The notes under the pieces: model-generated
Told to the model about the DNA's origin: nothing
The model's input: the letters and a program-made list of their open reading frames with translations, nothing else
Databases searched by the model: none
Assembly: GCA_946407895.1 (NCBI GenBank)
Contig: CAMJQA010000015.1
Span: 1-58,794 of the forward strand
Length of the DNA: 58,794 nt
Reading direction: 5' to 3'
Origin: an uncultured Prevotellaceae bacterium
GTDB lineage: Bacteria > Bacteroidota > Bacteroidia > Bacteroidales > Bacteroidaceae
Shown: positions 46,235 to 55,217 of the stretch, piece after piece
Position numbering within the stretch: position 1 is the first letter of the stretch
Layout of the letters: each line of letters opens with the position of its first letter
Translations under genes and position numbers: made by a program

Positions 46235-48208
46235 TTATTTTTTCTTGATAGTGTGCTTTTTTATCAGGTTATAGGCTGAATAAATGCCATATTCGCCCGC
46301 TTGACTGAGGTCACTCAGTCCCTTATCCGTCTTGCCGGTAATTAAATAGACTACTCCGCGATTATAATATGCCTCAGGGAATTTTTCATCTTCCGCCAAT
46401 GCCTTGGTAAACGATTCAATGGCAGAGTTGTAGTCGGAAAGCTGAACATGGACGAATCCTTGGTTATAATAAAGGCTAGGCATGTCGGGTTGCAACTCAC
46501 TAGCGCGCGTATAGTCTTGCAAGACCATCAGGTAACCCAATCTGAGGTCAGAAGCGGAAGTCGTCTGCCGGGACACTTCCAATTGTGCATAACGGCACTG
46601 GGCCCTGAGCATCAGAGCCAGGACGTGTTGCTCGTGATGGGCGAGGAGGTCGTTCAGGTCAGCAATGCAGTTCTCAAAATCGCGGACGTGATAATAGTCT
46701 ACGGCTCGTTGAAACAGTAAGTCCTCATTTCCGGGAGACTGCTCCAGTTGACTTGTCGTTTGGCTGATCCTGTCGAAGATTTGTTGTATGTCTTGTTCCT
46801 GCACCCGGGCTTCACTTATCGTCAGATATAGCGTTTCCTTTAATTTATGGCTTGTATTCAGTTCATCAAGTTGTTTGCTATATGGCACGTATAGACGCAA
46901 TTCCGATGGCATGCGGTTGTAAGTGAGCACGTATAGGGGCTCCACTTTCAGCTCAGTCTGCCGATTTTGCACCAGTCCGCGGTATTCGCTGGCATATTCG
47001 TTTTCTTGTGCCTGGACATCTTCCTCAACCAGTTTGTCATATTCATCGATGTTATGTTCACTTTTCTTTCGCGTTTTCCCACTACTCTGATATGTACCAG
47101 AGGATACAGCCATACGGGCTTTTAATATCTTGAACTCATCGCGTTCTGCACCGTAGCTATCTCCTATCTTGCGTCTTATTTCGGCACGTTTACGGTATCC
47201 CTCCCAAAATTCGGGGAAGTCTTTGATAACTGCGCTAATATCTTTAATTGCTTCATTGTAATTGCCAATGTTATCATAGAGCAGAGCACGGTTGTAAAGG
47301 GCAATTGTGTTGTCGGGCTCTATCTTCAGGACAAAGTCAAAGTCTTCAATCGCTTGATTGTCCTCTCCTACTTGTGCACGTAACAGGCCACGGTTGAAAT
47401 GAGCCAGGTAGTTGTTGGGATCAGCCTCCAAGGCTGCATCATAGTCAGACATGGCGCCACGAAGATTATCCTGATGATAGCGAGCTAAAGCACGGTTCAC
47501 GTATAGACCCGCACTTCGAGGCGTTTGCATAATAGCCTTGTCAAGTGATTCTTCTGCCTTGGAGAATTCCTTACGGCTGACTTGCATCATAGCTTTCATA
47601 CTCCAAGCCGGACCTTCGAAAGCGTTAACCTCTATGGCTTGGTCAACCCATTTCTCTGCCGTAACAGAATCACCTCGAGAGAAGGCAACTTGTGCCTTCA
47701 TGGTGTATTCTTTAGCTTCCTTGGGCCATTTACGTATCATCTCGTCCAAGGCGGAGTCAGCTCGCTCATACTCCTTTAATTCCATTTGGCAGATGACCAT
47801 ATTGTGCCAACTGTTGTGATCTTCAGGATTGATACTAAGCGCTTTGGCATAATCTGCTTCAGCCAGTTTGTATCGCTGCCGGTTGATTCGGCAAAAGGCC
47901 CGCAGCACAAAATAATCTGCCATATAGGGATTGCGCTCCACGGCATCATCGCAGTCAATTTCAGCTCCCTGATGATCCTCGAGATAGTACTTTGCCAAAG
48001 CGCGGTAATAATATGGTTCTGCCAGCCACGGTTTGGCACTGATAATCATGTTAAAGCGCTGTATGGCTAAAACATAGTCCTCATAATATAGTGCATTACG
48101 GCCCATCAGCATCATCCTGTCGGTATTGATCTGGGCAGTCAGCCGTGTACCGTAGGTTAATGGCATTAAGTACACAAAAAGCACTATAAATTGGCTGAGG
48201 CGTTTCAT
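46235..48208 (-). CDS. Exported tetratricopeptide-repeat protein
   Basis: The 657-residue protein has a signal peptide (cleavage near TAQ-IN, about residue 27) and at least ten TPR units in two blocks: about 30-370 (for example EPYYYRALAKYYLEDHQGAE, LYVNRALARYHQDNLRGAMS) and 520-650 (MPSLYYNQGFVHVQLSDYNS). A charged, repeat-free linker (about 375-510) separates them. It should be a periplasmic or outer-membrane scaffold. The gene starts 10 nt after def, so it belongs to the SPOR-ruvX-def run; its partner proteins are unknown. Confidence 0.85.
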   Translation of the reverse strand: MKRLSQFIVLFVYLMPLTYGTRLTAQINTDRMMLMGRNALYYEDYVLAIQRFNMIISAKPWLAEPYYYRALAKYYLEDHQGAEIDCDDAVERNPYMADYFVLRAFCRINRQRYKLAEADYAKALSINPEDHNSWHNMVICQMELKEYERADSALDEMIRKWPKEAKEYTMKAQVAFSRGDSVTAEKWVDQAIEVNAFEGPAWSMKAMMQVSRKEFSKAEESLDKAIMQTPRSAGLYVNRALARYHQDNLRGAMSDYDAALEADPNNYLAHFNRGLLRAQVGEDNQAIEDFDFVLKIEPDNTIALYNRALLYDNIGNYNEAIKDISAVIKDFPEFWEGYRKRAEIRRKIGDSYGAERDEFKILKARMAVSSGTYQSSGKTRKKSEHNIDEYDKLVEEDVQAQENEYASEYRGLVQNRQTELKVEPLYVLTYNRMPSELRLYVPYSKQLDELNTSHKLKETLYLTISEARVQEQDIQQIFDRISQTTSQLEQSPGNEDLLFQRAVDYYHVRDFENCIADLNDLLAHHEQHVLALMLRAQCRYAQLEVSRQTTSASDLRLGYLMVLQDYTRASELQPDMPSLYYNQGFVHVQLSDYNSAIESFTKALAEDEKFPEAYYNRGVVYLITGKTDKGLSDLSQAGEYGIYSAYNLIKKHTIKKK

Positions 48209-48218
48209 CAGCGCGTCT

Positions 48219-48776
48219 TCATCTGCGGGGCTTAACCTTGTAATTACATTCGAAGCGTCCGTTGGCTATTGACTGTAGTTTCTTGTGGGTCAACTGTCTG
48301 CGCAGTCCTTTTAGATGGTCGGTGAATACCACACCGTCTAAGTGATCAATCTCATGTTGCAGAACGCGGGCTAGATAACCGCCTATCCATTCGTCGTGTT
48401 CCTGAAACTGCTCATCTTGATAGGTCACATGGATGCGAGTGGGGCGCCTAACCTTCTCATGGATACCAGGCAGCGACAGGCATCCTTCTTCCTGCACGTC
48501 TGTTTCCGAGTCGTCAACCTCCTCGATATAGGGGTTAATATAAGTCTTGATGAAGCCTTTATATTCGGGAAGGTCTTCACTGATAACATCAAGGTTGATG
48601 ACAACCAGACGAATGCTTAGTCCCACTTGTGGAGCTGCAAGACCGATTCCCTCACTGCGCTCCAGCGTGTCATACATGTCTTGAATCAGCTGTTTCAAAT
48701 CCGGATAGTCCGGATCAATATCGTCGGCTACGTTACGCAATACCGACTGGCCATATGTATAAATTGGAAGTATCAT
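48219..48776 (-). CDS. def: Peptide deformylase
   Basis: The 185-residue iron/zinc enzyme removes the formyl group from new proteins. The three family motifs are complete: GIGLAAPQVG (about 43-52), EEGCLSLP with the metal Cys (about 96-103) and QHEIDHLDG with the two metal His and catalytic Glu (about 139-147). It is 32 nt downstream of ruvX. Confidence 0.96.
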   Translation of the reverse strand: MILPIYTYGQSVLRNVADDIDPDYPDLKQLIQDMYDTLERSEGIGLAAPQVGLSIRLVVINLDVISEDLPEYKGFIKTYINPYIEEVDDSETDVQEEGCLSLPGIHEKVRRPTRIHVTYQDEQFQEHDEWIGGYLARVLQHEIDHLDGVVFTDHLKGLRRQLTHKKLQSIANGRFECNYKVKPRR

Positions 48777-48808
48777 TCAAAAGATTAAAAGGTTGTATTC
48801 TGCATATT

Positions 48809-49225
48809 TCACCGCCTCTTGCCCTCCATCCATCCTTGGAGTATGATGGTTGCACTAATTTCGTCCACAAGGGCTTTGTTCTGACGGGCTTTACGGCCTA
48901 GGCCGCTTTCCAGCATTGTGCGATGAGCCAATACGCTTGTATAGCGTTCATCCCACAAATCAACGGGAATTTGTGGGAAAGATTTGTTCAATTGTCCCAC
49001 AAAGGTCTTCACCCTGCTTAGGTTTTCGCTGTCCTGCCCATTTGTCTGCTTAGGCAGGCCTACAATGAAGCGTTCAACGTTTTCCCTTGCCAGGTAGTCT
49101 TTCAGCCAGTTCATCAGGCGTGGCGTTTCCACCGTAGTCAGCCCTCCGGCTATTATTTGCAAAGGGTCCGTCACAGCTATACCCGTGCGACGGACCCCGT
49201 AGTCTATTGACAGAATTCTGCCCAC
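48809..49225 (-). CDS. ruvX: Putative pre-16S rRNA nuclease / Holliday junction resolvase-like RuvX (YqgF)
   Basis: The 138-residue RNase H-fold protein has ILSIDYGVRRTGIAV (catalytic Asp), VGLPKQTNGQ, DLWDERYTSVLA (Glu) and VDEISATIILQGWM (Asp). YqgF proteins mature the 16S rRNA 5' end in E. coli. It is the second gene in the run SPOR lipoprotein - ruvX - def - TPR. Confidence 0.94.
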   Translation of the reverse strand: MGRILSIDYGVRRTGIAVTDPLQIIAGGLTTVETPRLMNWLKDYLARENVERFIVGLPKQTNGQDSENLSRVKTFVGQLNKSFPQIPVDLWDERYTSVLAHRTMLESGLGRKARQNKALVDEISATIILQGWMEGKRR

Positions 49226-49256
49226 CTATAATAATATAAGGTACGCGAGCCTGAAC

Positions 49257-49754
49257 TTATTTCTGATACAGCAGCCAGGCACCAGGATATTGGCCTTCGA
49301 GTGCTGCGCGGCTCTGAGCGGCTTCGCCCTTGGTGTCATAGCTCGTAGCCACTACGCGATACATGGTGCCGTTTGATGTCGTTGCCTGCAGTACGCGAGG
49401 ATTGTAGCCTTTGCCAGCCAGAGACTTGCTCAAGCCCTCTGCATTTGCTTTTACACCGAAACTACCTACTACTACGCTATAGGCTTTCAGGGCTGAACCT
49501 GAAACCAGGGTCACATTCTCGGTACGCACATTTACGTTGCTGTAATCAGTTGCCGGAGTTGTCTGCTGAGGAGTAACCGTTGTTACGGTTGTCACAGGAG
49601 TAGTGGTCTGAACAGGAGTCGTAGGCTGTACTACAGCTGTTTGCTGGGCCTTAGCCTTTTCATAAGCTTTCTTGTAAGCACTCTCCTTGCTTTTGCAGGA
49701 TGTCATGGCAAAAACTGCGCAGATGGCAGCGCCCATCACTAATGTCTTTTTCAT
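49257..49754 (-). CDS. SPOR-domain lipoprotein
   Basis: The 165-residue protein has a lipoprotein signal ending FAMTSC (Cys20), a Thr/Pro/Gln-rich linker (about 38-72) and a C-terminal SPOR domain (about 90-165; YSVVVGSFGVKANAEGLSKS and GTMYRVVATSYDTKGEA). SPOR domains bind peptidoglycan stripped of peptide stems at division sites. A promoter with both boxes lies upstream at 49807-49838. Confidence 0.9.
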   Translation of the reverse strand: MKKTLVMGAAICAVFAMTSCKSKESAYKKAYEKAKAQQTAVVQPTTPVQTTTPVTTVTTVTPQQTTPATDYSNVNVRTENVTLVSGSALKAYSVVVGSFGVKANAEGLSKSLAGKGYNPRVLQATTSNGTMYRVVATSYDTKGEAAQSRAALEGQYPGAWLLYQK

Positions 49755-49806
49755 ACTTGATTTGTTTAATTCTTATTTGGTTTTGTTCTTTGCTCTTATT
49801 TTGCTG

Positions 49807-49838
49807 CAAAGATAGCCATATTTATTTAGGTATACAAC
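49807..49838 (-). promoter_or_regulatory. Promoter of the SPOR-ruvX-def-TPR run
   Basis: GTTG (49835-49838), 20 nt spacer, TATCTTTG (49807-49814), minus strand. The -7 box is exact and the -33 box has one mismatch; predicted leader about 45 nt. Confidence 0.7.
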
Positions 49839-49910
49839 AATTTTCATACAAAAAAACGTTAAAATCCATAATATTTTCCATAAAATAGACTTGTTCTCAG
49901 AAAAAAAGGC

Positions 49911-49918
49911 TAATTTTG
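49911..49918 (+). promoter_or_regulatory. -7 box of the YtxH-holin trio promoter
   Basis: TAATTTTG, 33 nt before the ATG at 49952. A TTG start at 49916 would overlap this box and was rejected. Confidence 0.5.
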
Positions 49919-49951
49919 CACCAGATACTAACTATAAAACGTAATTTTGAC

Positions 49952-50167
49952 ATGAGAGCTTTAAACTATTTGGTTGCTTTTTTGGGTGGTGCTGCCATAG
50001 GTACCGCTTGTGGTTTACTATTTGCTCCTGAGAAGGGCAGTGATTTGCGTGAGAAGATTGCAGAGGCTCTGCGCAAGCGTGGTATTCGTCTTAACCGTAA
50101 GGAGATGGACAGCCTGATTGACGAAATCGCCGAGGAACTGCAGTCCACTACAAATACTGAGGAGTAA
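49952..50167 (+). CDS. YtxH-domain small membrane protein
   Basis: The 71-residue protein opens MRALNYLVAFLGGAAIGTAC, a Gly/Ala-rich helix, then LLFAPEKGSDLREKI, the YtxH signature, and a charged amphipathic tail. Such proteins are common in stress-induced small-protein clusters. It is the first gene of a three-gene set. Confidence 0.88.
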   Translation: MRALNYLVAFLGGAAIGTACGLLFAPEKGSDLREKIAEALRKRGIRLNRKEMDSLIDEIAEELQSTTNTEE

Positions 50168-50187
50168 CATAGATTCTGTGCTTTCTG

Positions 50188-50577
50188 ATGTCTGCCAGTG
50201 GCAAAAATTATACGGAGAACTTCAGTGAGCTCCTTCAAGAGGTGAAGCGTTATGTTGGGCTACAAAAGTCCTTCATAATGTTAGATACAGCTGACAAGCT
50301 GACGGTCATCTTATCTACGGTGGCCATTGCTGTTGTTTGTTTCGTCATTGGTGTCATGGTTCTTTTCTTCCTGACATTTGCCCTGGCTTATTGGATTGGC
50401 CAATTGGCCGACAATATGGCCGTTGGCTTTCTATGCATAGCAGCAATGCAGCTGGTTTTGCTGCTGGTGGCATGGAGAAAGAGGAACGATTGGATTATTC
50501 AACCATTGGCGCGTATGATGGCCCGTATTTTCTACAATCAAGAACAAGAGGATGATGAACAAGGCAGACCAGATTAA
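50188..50577 (+). CDS. Phage-holin-like (holin-X superfamily) membrane protein
   Basis: The 129-residue protein has a short N-terminal helix and two membrane helices (about 42-68 and 75-95), followed by a polar tail. It resembles the chromosomal holin-X family, which is often beside YtxH genes and is not phage-derived as far as context shows: no other phage gene is near. It starts 20 nt after the YtxH gene. Confidence 0.8.
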   Translation: MSASGKNYTENFSELLQEVKRYVGLQKSFIMLDTADKLTVILSTVAIAVVCFVIGVMVLFFLTFALAYWIGQLADNMAVGFLCIAAMQLVLLLVAWRKRNDWIIQPLARMMARIFYNQEQEDDEQGRPD

Positions 50578-50821
50578 CAGCCAGATTGATGCTTTGGCGG
50601 CTATTCGCCATGAGAAAGAACTTGTGCGTGCTCAGCTGAGACAATCGAACAAGAAGATCAGTGCCGTGTCGCAGCGTATATTCGAGCCTGTGCCGGCCAC
50701 GTCCAACCGTATTATTGGAGCGAGCCGCCTGGTAAGCAATGGGCTTGCCATCTACGAGGGGCTCCGTATGGGTTCGGGGTTCATTCGGGCTGTACGCACT
50801 TTCTTCCGCCGTATGCGATAA
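50552..50821 (+). CDS. Small basic protein of the YtxH-holin cluster
   Basis: The 89-residue protein overlaps the holin-like gene by 26 nt, with two adjacent ATG codons (50552, 50555). It has a charged coiled-coil-like N-terminal half (KELVRAQLRQSNKKISAVSQ) and a C-terminal Gly-containing hydrophobic stretch ending FFRRMR. No family is recognised. Overlap suggests coupled translation and a shared membrane role. Confidence 0.75.
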   Translation: MMNKADQINSQIDALAAIRHEKELVRAQLRQSNKKISAVSQRIFEPVPATSNRIIGASRLVSNGLAIYEGLRMGSGFIRAVRTFFRRMR

Positions 50822-50824
50822 TTA

Positions 50825-50869
50825 AGAATCATGCCCGTCTTCCTGTTATGGGATGATGGGCATGATTCT
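50825..50869 (+). terminator. Hairpin after the YtxH-holin trio
   Basis: AGAATCATGCCC (50825-50836) pairs perfectly with GGGCATGATTCT (50858-50869), just 4 nt after the last stop codon. No long T run follows, so it may be a terminator or an mRNA-stabilising stem. Confidence 0.6.
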
Positions 50870-51024
50870 ATAATCCATCATTCGCGGCGTGTCTTTAATT
50901 GACCTTTTGTAATTCCTTAATTCTTCTCTAAAAAATCTACAATTATTCCTGAACGATTGCAGAACTGTTCCTGACCTTTTATTTAACGATAATATACTAA
51001 TAATATTTTGAACCTGATACTGAC

Positions 51025-53577
51025 ATGAAACACCAGAGGATGTACAGATGTTTTTTACCGTTGCTTTCATTATTAAATGCCGTAGGTATTTCGGCAGGTG
51101 AGTGGAAGGCTGGCGAGTGGCCCGTTTTACGCAGATATGACAGTGGGCACCTACATGAGATTGCATTGCCCTTGGGCGGAATCGGCACAGGGACCGTTTC
51201 GCTGGGCGGACGTGGCGAGCTGCGCGACTGGGAGATTATGAACGTGCCCGGGAAGGGGTTCAGCACGGTGATGAAGAGCAACAATACACCGTTCTTCACC
51301 ATCTACGTTAAGCCTGAGGGTGGTGAACCTGTTACAACTATGCTGGCCGGTCCGCTCTATGATGACGAGTATCTTGACTGCGAAGGCCGTCCTGTCAACA
51401 ATTTCGGTCTGCCCAGGTTTGATCATGCCGAGTTCTGTGCGGCCTACCCTTTCGGGCAGGTTTTCCTTCAGGACCGTGCGATTCCGGTTTCTGTGCGCAT
51501 CAAGGGGTTCAATCCCCTCATCCCCTGCAACGCTGACGACAGCAGCCTGCCCGTGGCTGTGCTGTCCTACGAGGTCACCAATACGGGTCAAGTACCCGTT
51601 GATGCCGCTGTGTGCGGCTCGTTGCGCAACTTCATCGGCCAGGACGGCAGCCGCTTCAACACAAACGGTGCCGATTTTTACCCCTATGGAGCTAAGCAGA
51701 ACAAGAATGTGTTCCGGGGAAGCGACGGGCTACAGGGCATCTACTACTACAGCGAGGGGGTGGACAAGGGGGACCAGGCCTGGGGAACCATGGCGCTGAC
51801 CACTGACGCTACGGGAGCGGTTACGTACCGCACCTGCTCGAAGCCCAATCACTGGGAGAATGCGCTGTTGAACTTCTGGGACGACTTCAGCGCCGATGGG
51901 TTGCTCACGCAGAAGGAATGGCCGCTGGAGAACGACCCGCTGGCCTCGCTGGCGGTGAAGAAAAGCATTGCCCCCGGCAAGACGGAGACGTTCAACTTCT
52001 ACCTGACGTGGAACTTTCCGAATCGTAAGGCGTGGGCGGCCGAGGTCGTAGGCAACTACTACAGCCAGCTCTACAGCGACGCATGGGATGCGGCCGAGAA
52101 GATTGTGCCGAGGATTCCGGAGCTCGAGCATGAGACGCTGCGCTTCGTGAACGCACTGATACAGAGTTCCTACCCCGACGTGGTGAAAGAGGCCGCGTTG
52201 TTCAACCTGAACGTTCTGCGCTCGCAGACCGTCTTCCGCCTGCCCAGCGGCCACCTAATGGGATGGGAAGGCGTGCGCGACCGCGTAGGGTCGTGCATGG
52301 GAAGCTGTACGCACGTATGGAACTACGAGGTGGCCACGCCGTTCCTCTTCGGTGACCTGGCCCGCACGATGCGCGACGTGGAGTTCAACTACGCATTGCG
52401 CCAGGACGACGGGCTGATGAACTTCCGCGCCGCCCTGCCCCTGTCGAAGGCTGCCGACGGCCATGCGGCTGCTGCCGACGGCCAGATGGGCTGCATCATG
52501 AAGTTCTATCGCGAATGGCAACTGTCGGGCGACGAAGCCTTCCTGCGCGACAACTGGGAGCATGTGAAGAAGGCGCTGGCCTATGCATGGGTTGAGAAAG
52601 GATGGGACGGCAACCAGGACGGTGTGATGGAGGGTTCGCAGCACAACACTATGGACGTCAACTACTTCGGTCCCAACCCGCAGATGGGTTTCTGGTATAT
52701 GGGCGCACTGAGGGCCGCCGAGGAGATGGCGCTGGCCATGAAGGACAAGGCCTTTGCCCGCAAGTGCCGTGGGCTTTTTGAGCGTGGGAGCGCATGGATG
52801 GACGCCAACCTGTTCAACGGCGAATACTACGAGCAAAGGATTACTGACCCACAGACGTTCGAGTACCTCGACATGGACGACAGCTCAACGAAGATTCCCG
52901 ACTTCCAGCTTGGGCGCGGATGCCTGGTGGACCAACTCGTCGGGCAGTACATGGCTCACATTTGCGGACTGGGTTACCTGGGCAAGAGGGAACACATACA
53001 GACCACCTTACGGAGCATCATGAAGTATAACTATCTGGCCGACTTCAGCCGCCACTTCAACAACATGCGCAGCTTCGTTCTGGGGCATGAGGCGGGCCTG
53101 CTGATGGCAGCCTGGCCAAAGGGCCGCCTGGAGGTTCCGTTCCCCTACTTCCCCGAGGCAATGACAGGCTTCGAGTACTGCGCTGCAGTTGGCATGCTCT
53201 ACGAGGGTATGGAAGCCGACGGCCTGAAGTGCATAAAGGCAATACGCGAGCGGTTCAACGGCGCGAAGCGCAATCCGTTCAGCGAGCCTGAGTGCGGCCA
53301 TCACTATGCCCGGTCTATGGCAAGCTGGGCCAGCCTGCTGGCACTGAGCAGCTTCCACTATTCGGGCGTAACGGGCTCGATGTCGTTTACCGGCCGGCCA
53401 GGCAATTACTTCTGGAGCAATGGCTATGCGTGGGGTACCTGCCGCGTGACGGATGACGGCGGTTTCAGCCTTAGCGTGCTCAAGGGCTCACTCCGCCTGA
53501 ACCGGATAAAGATCGGCGAGCGGGAATATAAATATAAGAATAAGGTGATAGCCGAAGGGGAGCTGATTGAGAAGTGA
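51025..53577 (+). CDS. GH116 family glycoside hydrolase (DUF608-type)
   Basis: The 850-residue protein has a signal peptide (cleavage near ISAG). The N-terminal beta domain shows IALPLGGIGTGTVSLGGRG, typical of GH116, and the C-terminal (alpha/alpha)6 catalytic domain has GSCTHVWNYEVATPFLF (about 425-441), DGVMEGSQHNTMD (about 532-544) and VDQLVGQYMA (about 635-644). Asp636 is a candidate acid/base by its DQxxGQ context; I do not assign the nucleophile. The family cleaves beta-glucosides, beta-xylosides or glucosylceramide. No binding-protein or SusC/D gene is nearby, so this is not an evident polysaccharide-utilisation locus. Confidence 0.88.
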   Translation: MKHQRMYRCFLPLLSLLNAVGISAGEWKAGEWPVLRRYDSGHLHEIALPLGGIGTGTVSLGGRGELRDWEIMNVPGKGFSTVMKSNNTPFFTIYVKPEGGEPVTTMLAGPLYDDEYLDCEGRPVNNFGLPRFDHAEFCAAYPFGQVFLQDRAIPVSVRIKGFNPLIPCNADDSSLPVAVLSYEVTNTGQVPVDAAVCGSLRNFIGQDGSRFNTNGADFYPYGAKQNKNVFRGSDGLQGIYYYSEGVDKGDQAWGTMALTTDATGAVTYRTCSKPNHWENALLNFWDDFSADGLLTQKEWPLENDPLASLAVKKSIAPGKTETFNFYLTWNFPNRKAWAAEVVGNYYSQLYSDAWDAAEKIVPRIPELEHETLRFVNALIQSSYPDVVKEAALFNLNVLRSQTVFRLPSGHLMGWEGVRDRVGSCMGSCTHVWNYEVATPFLFGDLARTMRDVEFNYALRQDDGLMNFRAALPLSKAADGHAAAADGQMGCIMKFYREWQLSGDEAFLRDNWEHVKKALAYAWVEKGWDGNQDGVMEGSQHNTMDVNYFGPNPQMGFWYMGALRAAEEMALAMKDKAFARKCRGLFERGSAWMDANLFNGEYYEQRITDPQTFEYLDMDDSSTKIPDFQLGRGCLVDQLVGQYMAHICGLGYLGKREHIQTTLRSIMKYNYLADFSRHFNNMRSFVLGHEAGLLMAAWPKGRLEVPFPYFPEAMTGFEYCAAVGMLYEGMEADGLKCIKAIRERFNGAKRNPFSEPECGHHYARSMASWASLLALSSFHYSGVTGSMSFTGRPGNYFWSNGYAWGTCRVTDDGGFSLSVLKGSLRLNRIKIGEREYKYKNKVIAEGELIEK

Positions 53578-53578
53578 A

Positions 53579-53616
53579 GCAGACGCGGCTATAGACGTCG
53601 CGACTGCAGTTATTTT
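53579..53616 (+). terminator. Terminator after the GH116 gene
   Basis: GCAG-A-CGCG (53579-53587) pairs with CGCG-A-CTGC (53599-53607) with one A-A mismatch, followed by AGTTATTTT. It ends 2 nt before or within the convergent gene's 3' end. Confidence 0.55.
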
Positions 53617-53870
53617 ACCATGCCATTGTCGATAAGACGTTCCTTGATGAGGAACAGGCGGGTGGCGTATGCGCCCCAGACGGGGGTGATGATGCCGTCC
53701 TTCATGCGCGAGATGAGGATGCGCACCACCTTGGGCAGATCCTCTGCATAACAGCTGTCGTCCAGTTGGAGCGAGGGCGGCAGCTGGTCCATTCGCTCAT
53801 CGAACCAGTGTACGAGGGCCATGATTTCCTCTTGTGAGAACTGCGGCTTGAAGGGATGTATTGTCTTCAT
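53610..53870 (-). CDS. Small helical protein, possibly DUF6965-like
   Basis: From ATG 53870 the 86-residue protein reads MKTIHPFKPQFSQEEIM, then HWFDERMDQLPPSLQLDD and a C-terminal amphipathic helix region. The pattern W/F-x-LPxxLxL followed by a D-V-x-I helix faintly recalls DUF6965 of Bacteroidota, but I am unsure. An upstream start at 53942 would overlap the clostripain gene's 3' end by 43 nt and adds a low-quality basic leader, so it was rejected. It lies 29 nt after the clostripain gene on the same strand. Confidence 0.6.
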   Translation of the reverse strand: MKTIHPFKPQFSQEEIMALVHWFDERMDQLPPSLQLDDSCYAEDLPKVVRILISRMKDGIITPVWGAYATRLFLIKERLIDNGMVK

Positions 53871-53899
53871 ACGATACTTGTTTTGATGGTGATGAGGGG

Positions 53900-55126
53900 T
53901 CAGAAACGCGCCGTTTGGTCCCACCCGGCGGCGCGGTACCACGAGGTGTTCATGAAGTAGAGATTCCAGTTGTAGGTAAGTCTTTCATAGACGTCCTCGG
54001 GCACGAACATAGACAGGCCCGAGTAGTTGTCGGGGTCATTGAGGTGGTTGTGGTTGCCGTAGAAGACGCTGTCCCAGTAGCTGGTGGCCTTCTGGAAAGG
54101 CACTGCGCGGTTGAGCTGAGCCAGCCAGGTCTGATAGAGCGAGTCGTCGAGGTTGCGGTGCATGAACGCCTTCATGTCGTAGGCATTCGGGCGCCATTTG
54201 TAGTCCTTCTGGAAAGGAACGTAGTTGTGTACGCCCTCGAGTGATGGCTCGCCTTCGCCCGAATAGATGGCCTTGAGGCACGATGCGGTCTGCCGGGCGA
54301 GTGCATCGAGTTCGAGGCAGTCGATTACGGAGAGCGCCACGCCGTTCGTCGTGCGGTAAAACTGATAGTACTGCTCGGCAATACCCTGGGCATCGCCCTT
54401 CATCATAGCCTCCATGATGTGCGCGTATGGTGCGCCGTTGCCGGGAATCTCTGCGGGCGAGCCGATGAGGTAGTCGGCAACCTTGCGTAGTTCGTAGGCT
54501 ACCTCCACATTCTGCATGAAGCAGCAGTCAAAGAGGATGTAGTCAAGGTGAGGCAGTTGCTCGAGTACCCATCGGAGGGCGGTCGTCTCCATCTCGGTGC
54601 CGGTATTTGACGAACCACTGTTCTGGTTGTTGTCCACGCCGAAGGTGCGCCTGCGGCTGCTCTTGCTGGCTGTGTCAGCCATGACGTTGGCGTTCTTCAT
54701 GTAGGGCACCCATCCGCTGGCGTGCGACCAGAGGACGAGGCCGTAGTGGTGTGCGGGGTATTCGGCTATGATATCCTTTAGCGTGGTGAGCATGGTGGTG
54801 GAGTCCGTCGATGTATGCTCCTTCGTGTAGCTGCGCCATTTAACTACGCCGTTCTGTGGCGACATGCGGTAGATTACGGGCAGGCGGTCATCGTCCTTGT
54901 ATAGGATGAGGTTCTGATTCTTGCCAACGTGGGAGAGTCCCTGCGCCATTTCGAGCGAGTCGGTGCGGCTGAACTTACTGAGCGTGTTCTCGGCGGCCAT
55001 GTAAACGATTACGGTCCGCTCAGCCTTCTCCTTAGGCTGTGGTGTGGGCTCGTCGTTATGGTGACGGCATGATACGGCGGTCAGCATGGCCGCCAGTATC
55101 AGTGAGTATAAGATTATCCTTTTCAT
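53900..55126 (-). CDS. Clostripain-family (C11) cysteine protease, lipoprotein
   Basis: From ATG 55126 the protein starts MKRIILYSLILAAMLTAVSC, a lipoprotein signal with Cys20. The C11 catalytic pair is visible: His135 in YGLVLWSHASGW and Cys202 in ILFDCCFMQNVEVAYEL (the usual D-x-C context). Family members cut after Arg or Lys and are made as zymogens; B. fragilis fragipain activates its toxin. An earlier start at 55228 lies upstream of the promoter and was excluded. It follows the C10 protease gene with 91 nt containing its own promoter. Confidence 0.9.
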   Translation of the reverse strand: MKRIILYSLILAAMLTAVSCRHHNDEPTPQPKEKAERTVIVYMAAENTLSKFSRTDSLEMAQGLSHVGKNQNLILYKDDDRLPVIYRMSPQNGVVKWRSYTKEHTSTDSTTMLTTLKDIIAEYPAHHYGLVLWSHASGWVPYMKNANVMADTASKSSRRRTFGVDNNQNSGSSNTGTEMETTALRWVLEQLPHLDYILFDCCFMQNVEVAYELRKVADYLIGSPAEIPGNGAPYAHIMEAMMKGDAQGIAEQYYQFYRTTNGVALSVIDCLELDALARQTASCLKAIYSGEGEPSLEGVHNYVPFQKDYKWRPNAYDMKAFMHRNLDDSLYQTWLAQLNRAVPFQKATSYWDSVFYGNHNHLNDPDNYSGLSMFVPEDVYERLTYNWNLYFMNTSWYRAAGWDQTARF

Positions 55127-55131
55127 GCGTG

Positions 55132-55162
55132 CAAAAGTACAAATATATAGGCAGAATACAAA
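55132..55162 (-). promoter_or_regulatory. Promoter of the clostripain gene
   Basis: TTTG (55159-55162), 19 nt spacer, TACTTTTG (55132-55139) on the minus strand. Both boxes match. The -7 box is only 5 nt from the ATG at 55126, which implies a very short leader, or a start a little further in. Confidence 0.65.
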
Positions 55163-55217
55163 GAATTCCTGCTTAAATTTCAGTCTATTAGGCATCCGTG
55201 GCACTTTCTGCCACCGC

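Noticed and set aside
50188..50577. Prophage remnant because of the holin-like protein
   Set aside because: No other phage gene, integrase or attachment repeats nearby; such proteins are common chromosomal neighbours of YtxH genes.
51025..53577. Polysaccharide-utilisation locus around the GH116 gene
   Set aside because: No SusC/SusD pair, sulfatase or hybrid regulator in the window; the gene stands alone.
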